64,000 nucleotides of DNA from positions 305,306,281-305,370,280 of the forward strand of contig CAKMRJ010002223.1 of the NCBI GenBank assembly GCA_928212115.1, written 5' to 3'. Below, piece by piece: positions 34,095 to 45,804 of the stretch. How positions within the stretch are numbered: position 1 is the stretch's first letter; each line of letters begins with the position of its first letter. Made by a program: the position numbers and the translations under genes. The notes beneath the pieces are model-generated. The model did no database searches and was not told where the DNA came from. It worked only from the letters and a program-made list of their open reading frames with translations. This DNA comes from Lactuca virosa. Lineage: Eukaryota > Streptophyta > Magnoliopsida > Asterales > Asteraceae.

Positions 34095-35816
34095 GTTGAG
34101 AGTCCAGCTAAAGACTCGCACAAAAAGAAGCGCTTGCAGGAGGCAACCCGTCATTTTGAGTTTGCTTTTCTTTTTCTTTCTAAACTTCTAGTATTTAGGG
34201 ATAATTTAGGATTTTTATTTTGATGTTTTTTTTATTACTTGGTATTTGTTTTTGATCTTTTCAGAATATAGGGTGAGGGATAGAATGAACGAATAAAGCG
34301 TGAGGAATAAAACGTGAGATCTAGTCTAAAACGAGAAGAATGGGAGAATTGAGTCTAATTACGAGTCCGATAATTAAACAGCTGAAGGGATGTGCTTTTA
34401 TTGAAGAAAATTGAGGGGGAATATTGCTATAATAATCTCCTCAAACCCCAGACACGAACCTGAAGCAGGAGCTAATTTTTTCACTCAGTGAAGAAAACTC
34501 GTCGAGTTCCATTCAGATACTCGATGAGTCCATTTGGAAAAACCCGACTGTTATCGACTTAACTCGGCGAGTTCACTCTAGACTCGACGAGTTACTCTTT
34601 CTCTTACCTTCAAGTTGGTGATTGGATTACATTTGACAAGGGCAATTGGCTATACTATTAAAGATCAATTTCCGAGAATTTCCAAGACCTTTTTCCTCTA
34701 TATTTTGGAGCCTAACCACACGAGATTTGACACCTAAGGCGTGGATGAGCTGTTCCCATGTCTAAAGTCAGCTGAAGATGGAACTTAACAAGAAGAATAT
34801 CAACCTCGCAACTACTATCCCAGGGGAGTTTGTTCTAATTCTTTCTTTACTTTTATGTTCTTTTTCATGCATAACATGCAATGGGGACATTGCATAATTT
34901 AAGTGTGGGGTAGGGGGTTGATTACATTTAGTGAAAAGATTAGAATCTTTTGAATCCTTGGTTTGAAAAAAAAATTGCATAAAAATTTTGCTAGGGTTAA
35001 TCCAGACAAATTTGGTAGAGCAATTAGGGTTCCATGCTATTATTGTGTTTGACGATTCTATGAAGACCCAAATGTTTCGTTGAGCCAATATACGTTATAG
35101 TGCATTTGTGGCCTCCTTTATTCTAGTGAAATCATGGGACAAAAACACAACCTCGTTTAGTTTGAGGATCACAACATGTTTAGCATCGTGTACTTGAAAT
35201 GTATCCAGGAAAACTAAAGTAGTCATTGCACACTAGACTAATGCCTTTAACCAATAAAGGATGAAGTTAAATTCCCTTGCTTAAGCATATGTTTTTCTAG
35301 GTTTTTAGTTTTGAGTGGAAAAAGTGCGTTGAAAAAAGAAAAAAAAGAGAGAAAAAAAAAGAAAAAAAAAGTTGAAAAAAAAGAGTGATGAAATGTTTGA
35401 ATAAAGAATCTACAAAGCTATGAAGACAAAGAAGAATATCATGAAGAAAAGCTACAAAGTATAAAAGATTCAATCAAAAGTAGTATTTATTTTTATTGTA
35501 ATTTTCTTTTCTAGGTTATTTTATCATATGTATGCTTGGGGATTTAACCAAAAATGACTTGAGGTTAAGAAAGTTTTCTGAGGATGGATTCGGAGGGATG
35601 CATAAAATGAGCAATGTTCAAAAGAAGTGGGCGAGTGTTTATGAGGATTGTAAGTATTTAGAATTGAGGGGGTCCTTAGGAAAAAATTTAGACACAAATG
35701 CATGCGTTGTGGTCTTGGCATAATGGCTGGGTTCGATTTGGATTGTATTATATGATATTGGTGTGATAAAATTCAGTTTTGCTTGGGGGCAAGCAAAAGT
35801 CAAGTGTGGGGTATTT
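34095..35816 (+). other. Athila-like internal non-coding region
   Basis: No frames of note. Contains further ACTCGWCGAGT palindromes at 34497-34593, phrases TTTAAGTGTGGGGTAGGGG (34898) and a near repeat AAGTGTGGGGTATTTTGATA at the LTR border (polypurine tract), and a purine tract. Confidence 0.7.
35325..35392. repeat. A-rich purine tract
   Basis: GAAAAAAG-type units for nearly 70 bp within the 3' internal region of the Athila-like element. Confidence 0.85.
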
Positions 35817-37378
35817 TGATATGAGCTTATTTAGTCATAGAAATCATTCATTATCTTATTAATTATTGTTGATTTTATATCATTTTATGGACAAAAGGTA
35901 CTTAATTAGCTTAATATTTCAATTTCAGCAATAAAAGACATGCTCGGGTGAAAAAGGAAGAGGATTGAGTGATTGGAAGCTTGGAGATTGAAGACTGAAG
36001 AAAGAAGGATGTTATTGGACAGCTTGACCCCTCGTCAGTGTTTTGTCCATATCTCATGAACCGTAACTCCGACTGATGAGATTCAAAATGTTCTGAAAAC
36101 TAGACACAATTTCGGACGACTTTCCCTGTTTTGAGAAAATGTTGATTCCAAGAGAACTCGACGAGTTGACCCAAAACTCGACGAGTTGGTCAGAATGTTC
36201 CCGATTCGAAGATGCCTTGCCGTACACGCTGTATACGCGGATTATCGAAAAAACTCGACGAGTTTGTGGTGAAAACTCGTCGAGTTGGCCCTGTTTTCAG
36301 AATTTATATATAGAAACACTTCTCATTCGAACCCTAACACTTTCTGGAGGCTAGCTGCGATTATTGAAGACCAGAAGGGTTCTTGAAGCTTCAGTTTTCG
36401 AGATTGCAACAGAAGAGACAATTTAGAAGAGAATCAAAGGCAAATAATCATTCTCTTCTTTTCTTAATCTTTGTTTTGAAACATGTTTGAATCATTAGAT
36501 TTTGATTTTAGGTTATTACTTGCTGTAGATATGAGCTAAAAGCTTTTTACTTCTGTTTGGATCAGATAATCTTATGAACATGGTTTGATTGAGTGGTTGG
36601 ATTAATATTAATTTGGTTATTTATCTTGTTAAGCTTGTTAAAGATCCTCATGTATTGATGATAAATATTTTCTGTTAATAAGTGAGTTATTAAGTTGTAT
36701 GAACATCTTCTTGATTACTTGATTCATATAAATTTAAGAATACAAGATTGTATGCCTAGGAATAGTGAACATGAAACTAGGGTTAACTAGAAAATATGTA
36801 AATCAATGTGTGAGCATGTGTGATGAACAACCACATATGAGTTGATTGAATTGAACAAATTTGATTAGCTATTATTACAAGTCTTACTTGATACGAACTG
36901 AACACTAGGAAACTTGTTAGTTTAATCAACTGGCCACTGTTTGAATTAACTTGTCTACTAAAGGATTGGTAATAGTGAACATGAACCCAATCATATTAGG
37001 AATCGGTAACCATTGACATATTGATCCATTGCACTTGCCACGAAATCAACCATAGGAATAAGTGAATCAAATCTGAACAGAAGTCTCTTTTATCATTGAA
37101 TCTAGTTGTCCTTTCTTGTTCTTCTTAATTGTTAACTGTATTTTGTTTGAGTGTTAATTGATTGTTTAAGTTTCTAGTCTTGCAAAACTAGAGAAACCCC
37201 CTTTTATATTGTTTTATTTAGATAATATTAGCATTTATTTTAATTGTTTACCGTTCCCTGTGTTCGATACCCTACTTACCTGAACTAAACTACTAAACGA
37301 TAGGTACACTGCCTTTTGTGTGTTTGTTTTTTTTGTTTAAGTTAGTAGGATTAAAACTAGTACGTTTCACACACATCA
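35817..37378 (+). repeat. Athila-like 3' LTR
   Basis: 1562 bp, near-identical to 31855-33413. Differences by eye include G for A at position 7, an extra C in TTTCCCTGTTTTG and an extra CT in ATTCTCTTC. Confidence 0.95.
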
Positions 37379-38193
37379 CTCCCTGTGCCAGATGCCACCT
37401 CTGGCTTCCTCTTCTTCTCCATCTCCAAATCTATCTCTCTCTCACGAGCCCTCGCAATCATATCATCCAGCGTTTTATAGCTGGACCGGCTCACAAACTG
37501 GCGGATATCACTCCGCAACATCTCATGATAACGGGCCTTCTTCATTTCCTCATCAGTTGCGTACTGAGGAATGAGAAGAGCCCTCTCCCTGAACTTGGCG
37601 GTAATCTCCGCTACTGTCTATGTAGTCTGGGTGAGATCCTGAAACTCCCTGGCTAACTGGTGCACCTCAATAACCGGTGCAAACTCGGCTTTGAACCTGG
37701 TAGTAAAATCAGCCCAAGTCATCGCATCAAGCGCTGCGTCATCCCCGATGACATGCCCGATCTCCTCCCACCAATCTCGTTCCGTGTCCTTCAGAAGACA
37801 GGATGCTAGTTTGACCTTGTCCCCCTCGGGACATCTGCTGGTGCGGAACGCATTGGCGACATCCGCTAACCACCTGGTACTCGCAATGGGATCCCGCGCC
37901 CCATGGTAGTCTGGAGCTCCACAAGCCCGGAACTCCCTGAAGGTGAGTGTGCGCGACCCCATCATGGCCGCCACCTCAGCACAGAAGGTGCTTAACCTCT
38001 CGTCCATCAGCTCTAAAATACCCTCCTTGATCGAACCGAAGATCACAGGAGTCTGCTCAAGTATGGTGCGAGTAACCTCTGAAGAGAGGAACTCCCTGGT
38101 CTGCTCATCTAGTTGCTCGGACCCCGAGCCTGATCCTGATCCCTCGCCGGCTCCTGAACTGCCGACTGCTGGCCTAGGGCGTAAAACCACCAT
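37379..38193 (-). pseudogene. Gypsy-1 gag capsid region with in-frame stop
   Basis: From ATG at 38193: a Ser/Gly-rich N-end (GSGSGSGSEQ), then a retrotransposon gag capsid core (PIASTRWLADVANAF, DWWEEI, TRFKAEFAP). An in-frame TAG at 37618-37620 lies before the frame resumes (FRERALLIPQYATDEEM ... DLEMEKKRKPE) up to the Athila-like insertion. One nonsense mutation plus the insertion break the gene. Gag forms the virus-like particle in the cytoplasm. Confidence 0.87.
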
Positions 38194-39165
38194 TCTAAAA
38201 ACACATCATGACAAACGTCAGAAATACTGATATATCTCGAGGGATCGCTACTACTACAAGTTTCCTGGTCTCATCTCAGCCTTCCTCGATTCAAGTACGG
38301 ATCCTCTGCTTTCAGTAGTACGGGCCCATACTACCTTCCATATCTATCCGTACTTTCCTCAAGTACTGCCTCGACTCCACCAAGTCACTTCTACTACTAC
38401 TGATCTCTACTACTCTCATCTTAGGCTTGCCCTAGGGAAATCTCTGACTCCACCCAATCCAGTCCTCAGCTACGGAAGGCCTCCTTGTAATGCCAATTAG
38501 CCATCACCTGAATACCATCACATGTGACGAGACTCAGATAATCCTTCGAGTAAAAGACTTGTCCCTACAACGGTTAGACTCAAACAAGAGCTGCGCAATA
38601 GGGCCAAATCCAACACTCTGAGATTATTCAACCCTGATCACATGTGACGTGACGTATTCACCTAATGGCTAACTCCCATCACTCCGAGTCCTACAAAGCA
38701 CGAAGCAAGCAGCATTCGGACACAGGAAACTACTCAAGCAAATCTATCCTCATAACGAGAAATTGTACTAGCATACAATGCTAAGCTCATACTATCAGGC
38801 ATAACCTAAACAGGCTATCCTACTGCTGTCTACTCAATATTAGCATACAATTCTCATAAAGCTGAAACACATACAACAGGCACATAAGGCATCCTCCTAG
38901 ATCCTTAGTCCTATTCTAGCATGCTGTTCTACTGAAACTGGAACTGATAATTATAACATAAACTTGTATGGGTAATTTGGGAGTACTTACTTGAGCTCGG
39001 CTGATCGCATGCACCACACCCTTTTCTTTTTCACAAAACTCTTTTCTTTTTAAGTTTCTTTTTTCAAAAATTCATTCGAAAACATTTTTCTTTTGAAAAT
39101 CTTTTACCATTTCCTTAGTTTGAGTCCAGTCATACCCGAAAGTGTACCTGAATCCCTCAAACCAA
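38194..39165 (-). other. Gypsy-1 5' leader
   Basis: Non-coding stretch between the primer site and the gag ATG. Several TACTACT-type repeats near 38249-38410. No frame of note. Likely contains packaging signals by analogy, not visible directly. Confidence 0.6.
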
Positions 39166-39178
39166 GGCTCTGATACCA
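39166..39178 (-). other. Gypsy-1 primer binding site
   Basis: Plus-strand GGCTCTGATACCA is the complement of the initiator tRNA-Met primer site TGGTATCAGAGCC, three bases from the LTR. Confidence 0.9.
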
Positions 39179-39181
39179 ACT

Positions 39182-41148
39182 TGAAACATCCCAAAAATAA
39201 AACCCAAAAATTTTCGTTTAAAAAAAACTTTACTAAACCATAATATCAAATATTAAAAGATAAATCCATGGATCACGCGTCTCAAAATGTCATAATAAGT
39301 TTATCAAATCAACTGATGTCAAAACATATCAAAATATCCGAATAAAACTCCCAGGATAAACTGAAGCTGTGGTGTGTGCCATGCCATCATCCCGAGCTCT
39401 TCCCCTTACTAGCGGAAGTACCTGAAACCAAAAACTGAAACTGTAAGCACAAAGCTTAGTGAGCTCCCCCGAACTACCACATACCATACAATAACATATA
39501 AAGCAACTACTGGGCCTTGCCCACTGCATCGGACCGAAGTCCGGAAACTGCATCGGACCGGAGTCCGGAACTAACCAGGGCCTTGCCGTCTGCATCGGAC
39601 CGAAGTCCGGAAACTGCATCGGACTGAAGTCCGGAACTAACCAGGGCCATGCCCTCTGCATCAGACCGAAGTTCGGAAACTGCATCGGACCGAAGTCCGG
39701 AACTAACCAGGGCCTTGCCCTCTGCATCGGACCGAAGTCCGGAACTGACTGAACATAGCATAGCATAATCATAACTACTAGCATAAACACATATACTGCA
39801 TACTGCATCGGACCGAAGTCCAAAACACATAACACAAAGACATACTTAAATCACAAAGACATCAAGCACACTGAACTACTGCATCAGACCGAAGTCCGGA
39901 ACTACTGCTAACTAAACGGGCCGGCATTGTGGTCGTAGACCCGTTCCTACTGGAAGGAAAACTCACCTCGTAACGCTAGCTGTTGAGGTGCTAAATCTGA
40001 GACTGTCTGACTGCTGCTCCGGAACTCCCCGGCTACAAATCCCATAAACACTAAATAAAATACTGATAACTAATCTCTGGTTAAAATGACTATTTTACCC
40101 CTGGTCAAAGTCAACTTCCTGGTCAAAGTCAACTTCCTGGTTGACTCTACTCGCTGAGTCCTACTATGAACTCGCCGAGTTCCCGGACTCACACTTCTCT
40201 AACTCGCGACTCGACTCGCCAAGTCGGGACGTGGACTCGCCGAGTCCCTCTACTTCCAGATCATTGTTCTAACTCACTGAGTCCTCTTCCACTCGCTGAT
40301 TCAACTCACAATTCCAAAATCGGAGAAATCGGGAGTATTTGCGCTCCGACTCGCCGAGTCCAAGAACAACTCGTCGAGTCCTATGCATGTCCTCACTAAA
40401 TAGTTGATTCTAATTGATTTCAGTGCATCCAATTCATAGATCTGAGCTTCTAGGGCCGATATAACACGTAAAGTTGCCAACTTTACTAGCATGCATAGAG
40501 GTATGAAGCTAAAACACCAAAATAAGCTAGAAATGGGAACCTAGGGTTTGGAACAAGACCTTGCTTTGCATAAAGGTAGCTACTTTGAGCTCCTGGGGCT
40601 CAATGATGTCCAGATCTATAGCTCACTACCCTAAGGGAGCTCCAATCTCGAGTTTGGACCTTGAAATGTCCCAAAAGTGGCAAAACAAGCATATATGAAG
40701 ATCTACTAGGAAAATGAACAAGGTAGAGGCTTTATTACCAGATGGAGTAGCAAATGGAAGCTAGCTTCTGGATCTCCTTCTTCTCCTTTGCACCTTCTCT
40801 CTTTCCTTCACTTCTACCCTTCCAAGAATACACCAAAACACTCAAAATCAAGAAGGAATCACTCAAGCTCACCAATGGAGGCTAGGGTTTTGAGGGGGAA
40901 CGCTTTAAGGGTGCTGGAGGCTGGGATGGGGGCTATAAGCACGTTTAAATAGGGTACAAACCCTAAGGATTAGGGTTTCCTCCAGACTGGCCTACTCGTC
41001 GAGTCCAGGCGCAGACTCGCCGAGTAGATCACTTAAAACCCGCGTCCAACCTGGCATCTACTCGACGAGTTAGGGCTACTACTCGCCGAGTAGCTATTTA
41101 TAAAAGACATTTAATAAATTAAATACGTACCAGGAACGGGGTGTTACA
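39182..41148 (-). repeat. Gypsy-1 5' LTR
   Basis: 1967 bp with TG/CA ends (TGAAACATCCC...GGGTGTTACA on the plus strand). Contains the CGGACCGAAGTCCG array (39525-39900), then about eleven ACTCGYCGAGT palindromes in two clusters (40145-40385 and 40990-41095). Confidence 0.9.
40145..41095. repeat. Clustered ACTCGYCGAGT palindromes in gypsy-1 LTR
   Basis: Near-perfect 11-12 bp inverted repeats such as ACTCGCCGAGTT, ACTCGTCGAGTC and ACTCGACGAGTT, often in pairs 20-22 bp apart. Confidence 0.88.
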
Positions 41149-41247
41149 ACTAATCTTTTGCCAACTTTTCTCTATTAGGGACTAACTTTGACACTTTTAG
41201 GAAAAGATTCAAAAATGATAAAAGTATCTTATTTCAGGATGTTACAG
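41149..41247 (-). repeat. LTR end fragment
   Basis: About 100 bp ending GGATGTTACA on the plus strand, an LTR-like terminus (TGTAACATCC on the minus strand). Could be the rest of the LTR split by gypsy-1 (see 23580-24684). Not proven. Confidence 0.35.
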
Positions 41248-41780
41248 ACTTCGTGCCTATTCCTGAGGAAAAACCCTTAGGAATAAATATAGAAAGAAAC
41301 CTACTGACATGTATTGCGGAGAAATCCATGTAACCCTTAGGAAAACCCCTTAGGGAAGAATAAATAAGAAAACAGGGATGGGTAATCGGGTTAATTATTG
41401 ATAATTAAACATATTAACTATATTATTGTGGGTTTAAAGCCCTATGTACTCACCAAATTTTCCAACCTGACCCACCCAGTTAAATAATATTACATGTATC
41501 GATGCGAAGATATATTACACTGAGATATCAAAGGAGATGTAGATCATTAGTGTAAATTAATGTAAGGCATGTTTATGCTTATGTTTTGTATTAATTATGA
41601 CATCCCACGTTTTGAAAGAATATCAATATCGAACATTTCTTCGGAAATGTTTAATGTTAATATTATCTCACATTGAAATAATATTTTTGAGGCCAATTCT
41701 ACAACAAAAGAAATACTATGTTTTAAAATAAGCATAAATAAATTCTTTTTTAAAATGACCATAAATTTGGGGATGTCACA
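41248..41780 (+). repeat. Reversed partial LTR of the LTR-B type
   Basis: The reverse complement starts TGTGACATCCCC, like LTR-B, and shares its order of phrases (CCGAAGAAATGT, GTGGGATGTCAT like TGGGATGTCAT, ACAAAACATAAGCATAAAC, GGGTGGGTCAGG). It lies in the opposite orientation to LTR-B and is truncated at the left. Confidence 0.65.
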
Positions 41781-42670
41781 TCAAGGAAGCCTAATTGAAA
41801 ATTAACACACCCTCTTTAATAGTTTATAATTAAGCCATCAAAGTAATGATGAATAACAAATTAATCACTTTATTTATTATTTTCACTTTTACATTATACT
41901 TCTTGTAACAATCACCGTACAAAGCCATGCCAACAATCTTGTCAATCTTCTTCCTCACTCCCATTCTCAACAATGTTGAACAACTGAAGTTCATAAAAAT
42001 TGCGGTCTTTGTTTTAAGTAGTTACGCGAAGCCAGTCCCTCACATTGTCATTCATCGAGTATTTCGGATACCTAAGATTATATCAAAGAAAATAAGCACC
42101 CCCTAACCCTGAATTCTCGATTATAAACTTAAGAGAAAAAAGAATATTACAAATTCTAACAACATCTCTACACGTAATAAGACTACCAATTTCATGGGAC
42201 AAGGGAGTAATTATATGTATCTACATACATCACAGACAACTAACTAAACACATTAGAATTATAACTTCAAATAACTGATATCTATTGTTGCAAACATAAG
42301 CACCAACATGATTACAATGATAAGCATGAAATTCAAAACAATCTAGCAATGAAAAAAAACTACTCAAGTAACAAAAAAGGTAAGATTTCAAGAAATCTAT
42401 ATACCTTTAGGAGAAATTGTTGCCCGAGGTGACACATACCTTGTTTTTTTCACAAGAAATAGTAACGAAATCATCGATATTACTCTTGTATTTGTCATCA
42501 AATAAACTAATAACCTAAAAATCAATATTTATGAATACAAACGACAAAAATCACTAAATTCAAAAGCCTCAATTCGATTAACCTAAAAAGCTCCAACATT
42601 GACTATCTACAATTCCAAAATCGTATATAGTTACCATCATATGGGGAAAAGACCCAGTTGACAAAATATT
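41781..42670 (-). pseudogene. Exon-like gene fragment between retroelements
   Basis: On the minus strand a 75-bp segment (42440-42514) is bounded by TTTTTAG| and AAG|GTATGTGTC and is open (FDDKYKSNIDDFVTISCEK). A second exon-like segment starts after ATAATCTTAG at about 42076. It reads either a quick stop in the same phase or, shifted, RYPKYSMNDNVRDWLRVTT before a stop; an AATAAA-type signal lies beyond it. This looks like the 3' exons of a captured or decayed cellular gene. I do not recognise the family. Confidence 0.35.
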
Positions 42671-43463
42671 TGTTATTGGGTTACGAGCAAAACATCAATC
42701 CTATGGTGCACATGCAAACCCTAAAGCTTTGGATCTAGGTTTTTCTAATTATACATGCAATAATCATCCAAATCTTGTAAACCCTAATCTAGCATACAAC
42801 AAAAATCGAAATCTACATCTAATGAAGAGTTAGGAAATTACCTTTGATTGTAGCTTGATGATCTTGAGCTTTTGAGAACCTAGCACCTCAAATGTGATGC
42901 CTCTAGTGGATCACAAACACCACAAGCAATTGGAGAATCTTAGAGAGAGAGGGAGGAGGCTCAAAAGTCGACTGGCTATCCGTCTTAGGGTTTAGTGGCC
43001 GATTTTGGCTATCCCAAGGGTTCCTTATATAGCTGAGCAGTTAGGGTTTCAGTCAAAACCCTAATCCAGTTGCTTAGTCCTTAAACGGACCAAAGGATCT
43101 TTCCAGAAGGCCTCGTGGATGATTTCTATGTGGACTCCCACATAAAATTCGTCCATTGCTTCCTTATGGATCCTAAGCCCAACTTTGTAACTATCTTATA
43201 ATTATAGTATCAGTCCCCTTGATTTAATTAATCTCTTTTGACCACAAAATTAATTCTAAATTCATTATTGACAAATATTAATTAAACAATATGATTTCTC
43301 TTTTAATATATTATTCAAATAATATTAATAAATCACTTTTATCCTCTTTCTCCATTATTCTTCCAGTCAAGTTGCTTTGGTGAAGGCAACCCAAAAGGAC
43401 CATACTACAATTGGGTCAAGTACATACCAAATATAGTTATGGGCTTAGACACCTAATCCAACA
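42671..43463 (-). repeat. Copia-2 3' LTR
   Basis: About 793 bp. The right edge (CCAACA at 43463) is set by the polypurine tract; the left edge (TGTTATTGGG) is my choice. Minus-strand TATATAA at 43025-43031 is a probable TATA box. Confidence 0.65.
43025..43031 (-). promoter_or_regulatory. Putative TATA box of copia-2 LTR
   Basis: CTATATAAGG on the minus strand in a position comparable to the TATA boxes in the copia-1 and copia-3 LTRs. Confidence 0.45.
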
Positions 43464-43475
43464 GTCTCCCACTTG
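43464..43475 (-). other. Copia-2 polypurine tract
   Basis: AAGTGGGAGA on the minus strand immediately before the LTR start TGTTGG. Confidence 0.8.
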
Positions 43476-44316
43476 GATAAGTCTAATAACTATAAATGCA
43501 AGTACAACTTCAAAATCCGATTAGCAATCGTAGCTCTCAAAAGCCGATGTCGAACTTTGACACGTCCTTTAGATAAGGGATCCTATAGTCCTCCGTTCTC
43601 AACATATCGTGTGGACAATTACATGGAACATAGTCATACTTATTTTCCAGCAGTTTGTTTCTCGATCTCTGATTTGTCTGACATAGAACTTAATTGAACA
43701 CATCAATTCAGTCCTGACCGAGCCCGGCACATAAGTCAAACAAAATCATTGAGTGGCCCAAGATATCGCTTTTAGCCTCGTAGGATAAAAGGAACAGATA
43801 AACTTTGACTTATATGCTTGTACTATTCACTTATTAAATCGTACACAACAATGTGTTTTATAACATCAAGTTACTGATGTGTTTACGCATTATCAATGCA
43901 CAATCAACTCGTAAACAACAATTCATATATCTAGGTTTAAATACAATATGATATTATCTTCTCACAATCACTCGTGATTAAATTCCATGAAGTGATTCAT
44001 GTGATCGCGGGTTTAATCCAATACTCAAATCATATTTCATAAGCACTCATGAACGTTGCAGCAAACCTTTGCTATGTCTTAACACTTAGATAATCTACAA
44101 GCCAAGTCATGACAGTCTTCTTTCATACTTACTTCCAACGTATGATCGACTGTGGATAGTTTAAATAATCTTATTATTTAGCAAGTCAAAACATGCAAAG
44201 TGAAACAATAGTAAATAATTGACACAAGACAGTAACATTACTTATAAATAAAACACCTTTATTTAATCATCAAAATGTCAATTACAATTTATCTATTACA
44301 AGTTTCTAAAAGCTAT
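43476..44316 (-). other. Copia-2 conserved non-coding 3' block
   Basis: Between the RNase H stop and the polypurine tract. Matches copia-1 and copia-3 in order (CACAGTCGATCATACGTTGG, GACTGTCATGAC, GCGATATCTTGGGCC). No long frame. Confidence 0.7.
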
Positions 44317-45516
44317 CTAATCACTAAAACTAATATCGTTCTTCAGCCCAATGATCCTAGCGTGCTGCAAGTGCTTAACCCTACTTAGTCCCTTCGTAAG
44401 GGGATCTGCTGGGTTATCTTCTGACGATACCCTCTTCACTACGAGGAGTCCCTCTTCTACCCGATGTCTAATGAAATGATATTTTCTGTCGATGTGCCTG
44501 GATCTGCCATGATCCCTAGGTTCCTTGGTTAAGGCAACCGCACCTTCATTATCGCAGAAAATCTCCATAGGCTCCTTTATGGCAGGTACAACTCCAAGGT
44601 CTCCGATGAAGTTCTTTAGCCATATTGCCTCCTTCGACACTTCGCTCGCTGCTATGTACTCTAATTCGCACGTTGAATCAACTACGGTCTCCTGCTTAGA
44701 ACTTTTCCATGTCACTGCTCCCCCATTCAGGGTAAAGACCCAGCCCGACTGAGAGCAGAAATTATCTCGGTCGGTCTGAAAACTGGCGTCACTATACCCT
44801 CGCACTCTCAAGTCATCACTCCCACCAAGGCTAAGAAACCAGTCATTAGTCCTCTGCAGGTACTTAAGAATGTTCTTTACCGCAGTCCAATGAGCTCTAC
44901 CAGGATTCCCTTGATATCTGTTGACCATGCTCACAGCGAAGGCCACATCAGGGCGAGTACATGTCATAACATACATGATTGAGCCAACTGCGGAAGCATA
45001 AGGTACTCTGCTCATTTCTGATATCTCGTCATCGGTACTCGGACTTTGAGTCTCACTCAACTTGGCATTTCTTCGGATTGGTAACTCCCATTTCTTGGAA
45101 TTTTCCATGCTAAAACATTTTAACACTTTATCTAAGTAAGTACTTTGACTAAGTCCTATTAGTCTCTTACTCCTGTTTCTCAATATCCTTATCCCTAGAA
45201 TATAAGCAGCTTCTCCGAGGTCCTTCATAGGAAAGCACTTCCCAAGCCAGGACTTAACCTCCTGCAAGGTTGGGATCTCGTTTCCTATGAGTAGTATGTC
45301 ATCCACATACAATATGAGAAAGCTAAATATACTCCCACTGGGTTTGACATATACACAAGACTCATCCTTGCTTCTTGAGAAACCAAACTCTTTGACTTTC
45401 TCATCAAAACAAAGATTCCATCCACGAGACGCTTGTTTCAATCCATAGATGGATTTCTTAAGCTTACACACTCTATTTGGGTGCTTCACATCGACAAAAC
45501 CCTCTGACTGGCTCAT
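44317..45516 (-). pseudogene. Copia-2 reverse transcriptase C-part and RNase H
   Basis: A 399-codon intact stretch. RT motifs KLKKSIYGLKQASRGW and the catalytic LYVDDILLIG (residues about 68-80), connection SRVPYASAVGSIMY, RNase H with VRGYSDASFQTDRD, ELEYIAASE and IFCDNEGAVAL, ending in the tether region (RHIDRKYHFIRH, NPADPLTKGL). Upstream it is separated from the RT fingers by an in-frame TAA at about 45517. The Met at 45516 therefore is not a true start. Confidence 0.9.
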
Positions 45517-45804
45517 TTAAACATCTTCAGCCAACTTTCCATTTAGGAAAGCAGGTTTGACATCCATCTGCCATATTTCATAATCATGAAACGTAGCTAT
45601 GGATAGCATAACCCTTATAGATTTAATATTCGCTACTGGTGAGAAGGTCTCATCATAGTCAACTCCAGGAGTTTGAGTAAAGCCCTTCGCAACCAATCAT
45701 GCCTTATACGTGTGCACTTTCCCATCCATGTCGGTCTTCTTCTTGAAGATCCATTTGCACCCGACCGTCTTACGACCTGGCACATTGTCAAACAAGTTCC
45801 AAAC
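45517..45804 (-). pseudogene. Copia-2 RT N-terminal part
   Basis: The same frame as the RT downstream reads GCKWIFKKKTDMDGKVHTYK, DYDETFSPVA and the motif with the first catalytic Asp, IWQMDVKPAFLNG. It is interrupted by a TGA near 45700 and the TAA at about 45517. Not visible as a long frame because of these stops. Confidence 0.8.

Larger units (their letters stand above)
31855..37378 (+). mobile_element. Complete non-autonomous Athila/Tat-like LTR retrotransposon
   Basis: 5524 bp with LTRs 31855-33413 and 35817-37378, TG/CA ends (TGATATG...CACATCA) and a perfect 5-bp duplication CTCCC (31850-31854 and 37379-37383). The primer site region TTTTTGGCGCCGTTGCCGG directly follows the left LTR and is typical of Athila/Tat-type elements. 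The purine-rich AAGTGTGGGG sits before the right LTR. By eye the LTRs differ at about 10-12 places in 1.56 kb, so the insertion is recent. The 2.4-kb interior encodes no polymerase, so it must have been mobilised in trans. It is inserted antisense in gypsy-1 gag. Confidence 0.95.
24685..41148 (-). mobile_element. Gypsy-1: Ty3/gypsy chromovirus-like element, nested and rearranged
   Basis: Minus strand, order 5' LTR (39182-41148), primer site, leader, gag, protease, reverse transcriptase, RNase H, integrase, then a 3' LTR stump (24685-25273). Flanks are ACTAC at 24680-24684 and ACTAA at 41149-41153, a likely target duplication with one change. Motifs (RSGYHQ, IDDILVYS, HPGATKMY) place it with Ty3/gypsy, probably the Tekay/Del group by its long LTRs; no chromodomain survives in this copy. 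It was broken by the Athila-like element in gag, by LTR-B in integrase, and by a deletion fusing LTR-B leader to its 3' LTR. In-frame stops and frameshifts make it dead. Confidence 0.85.
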
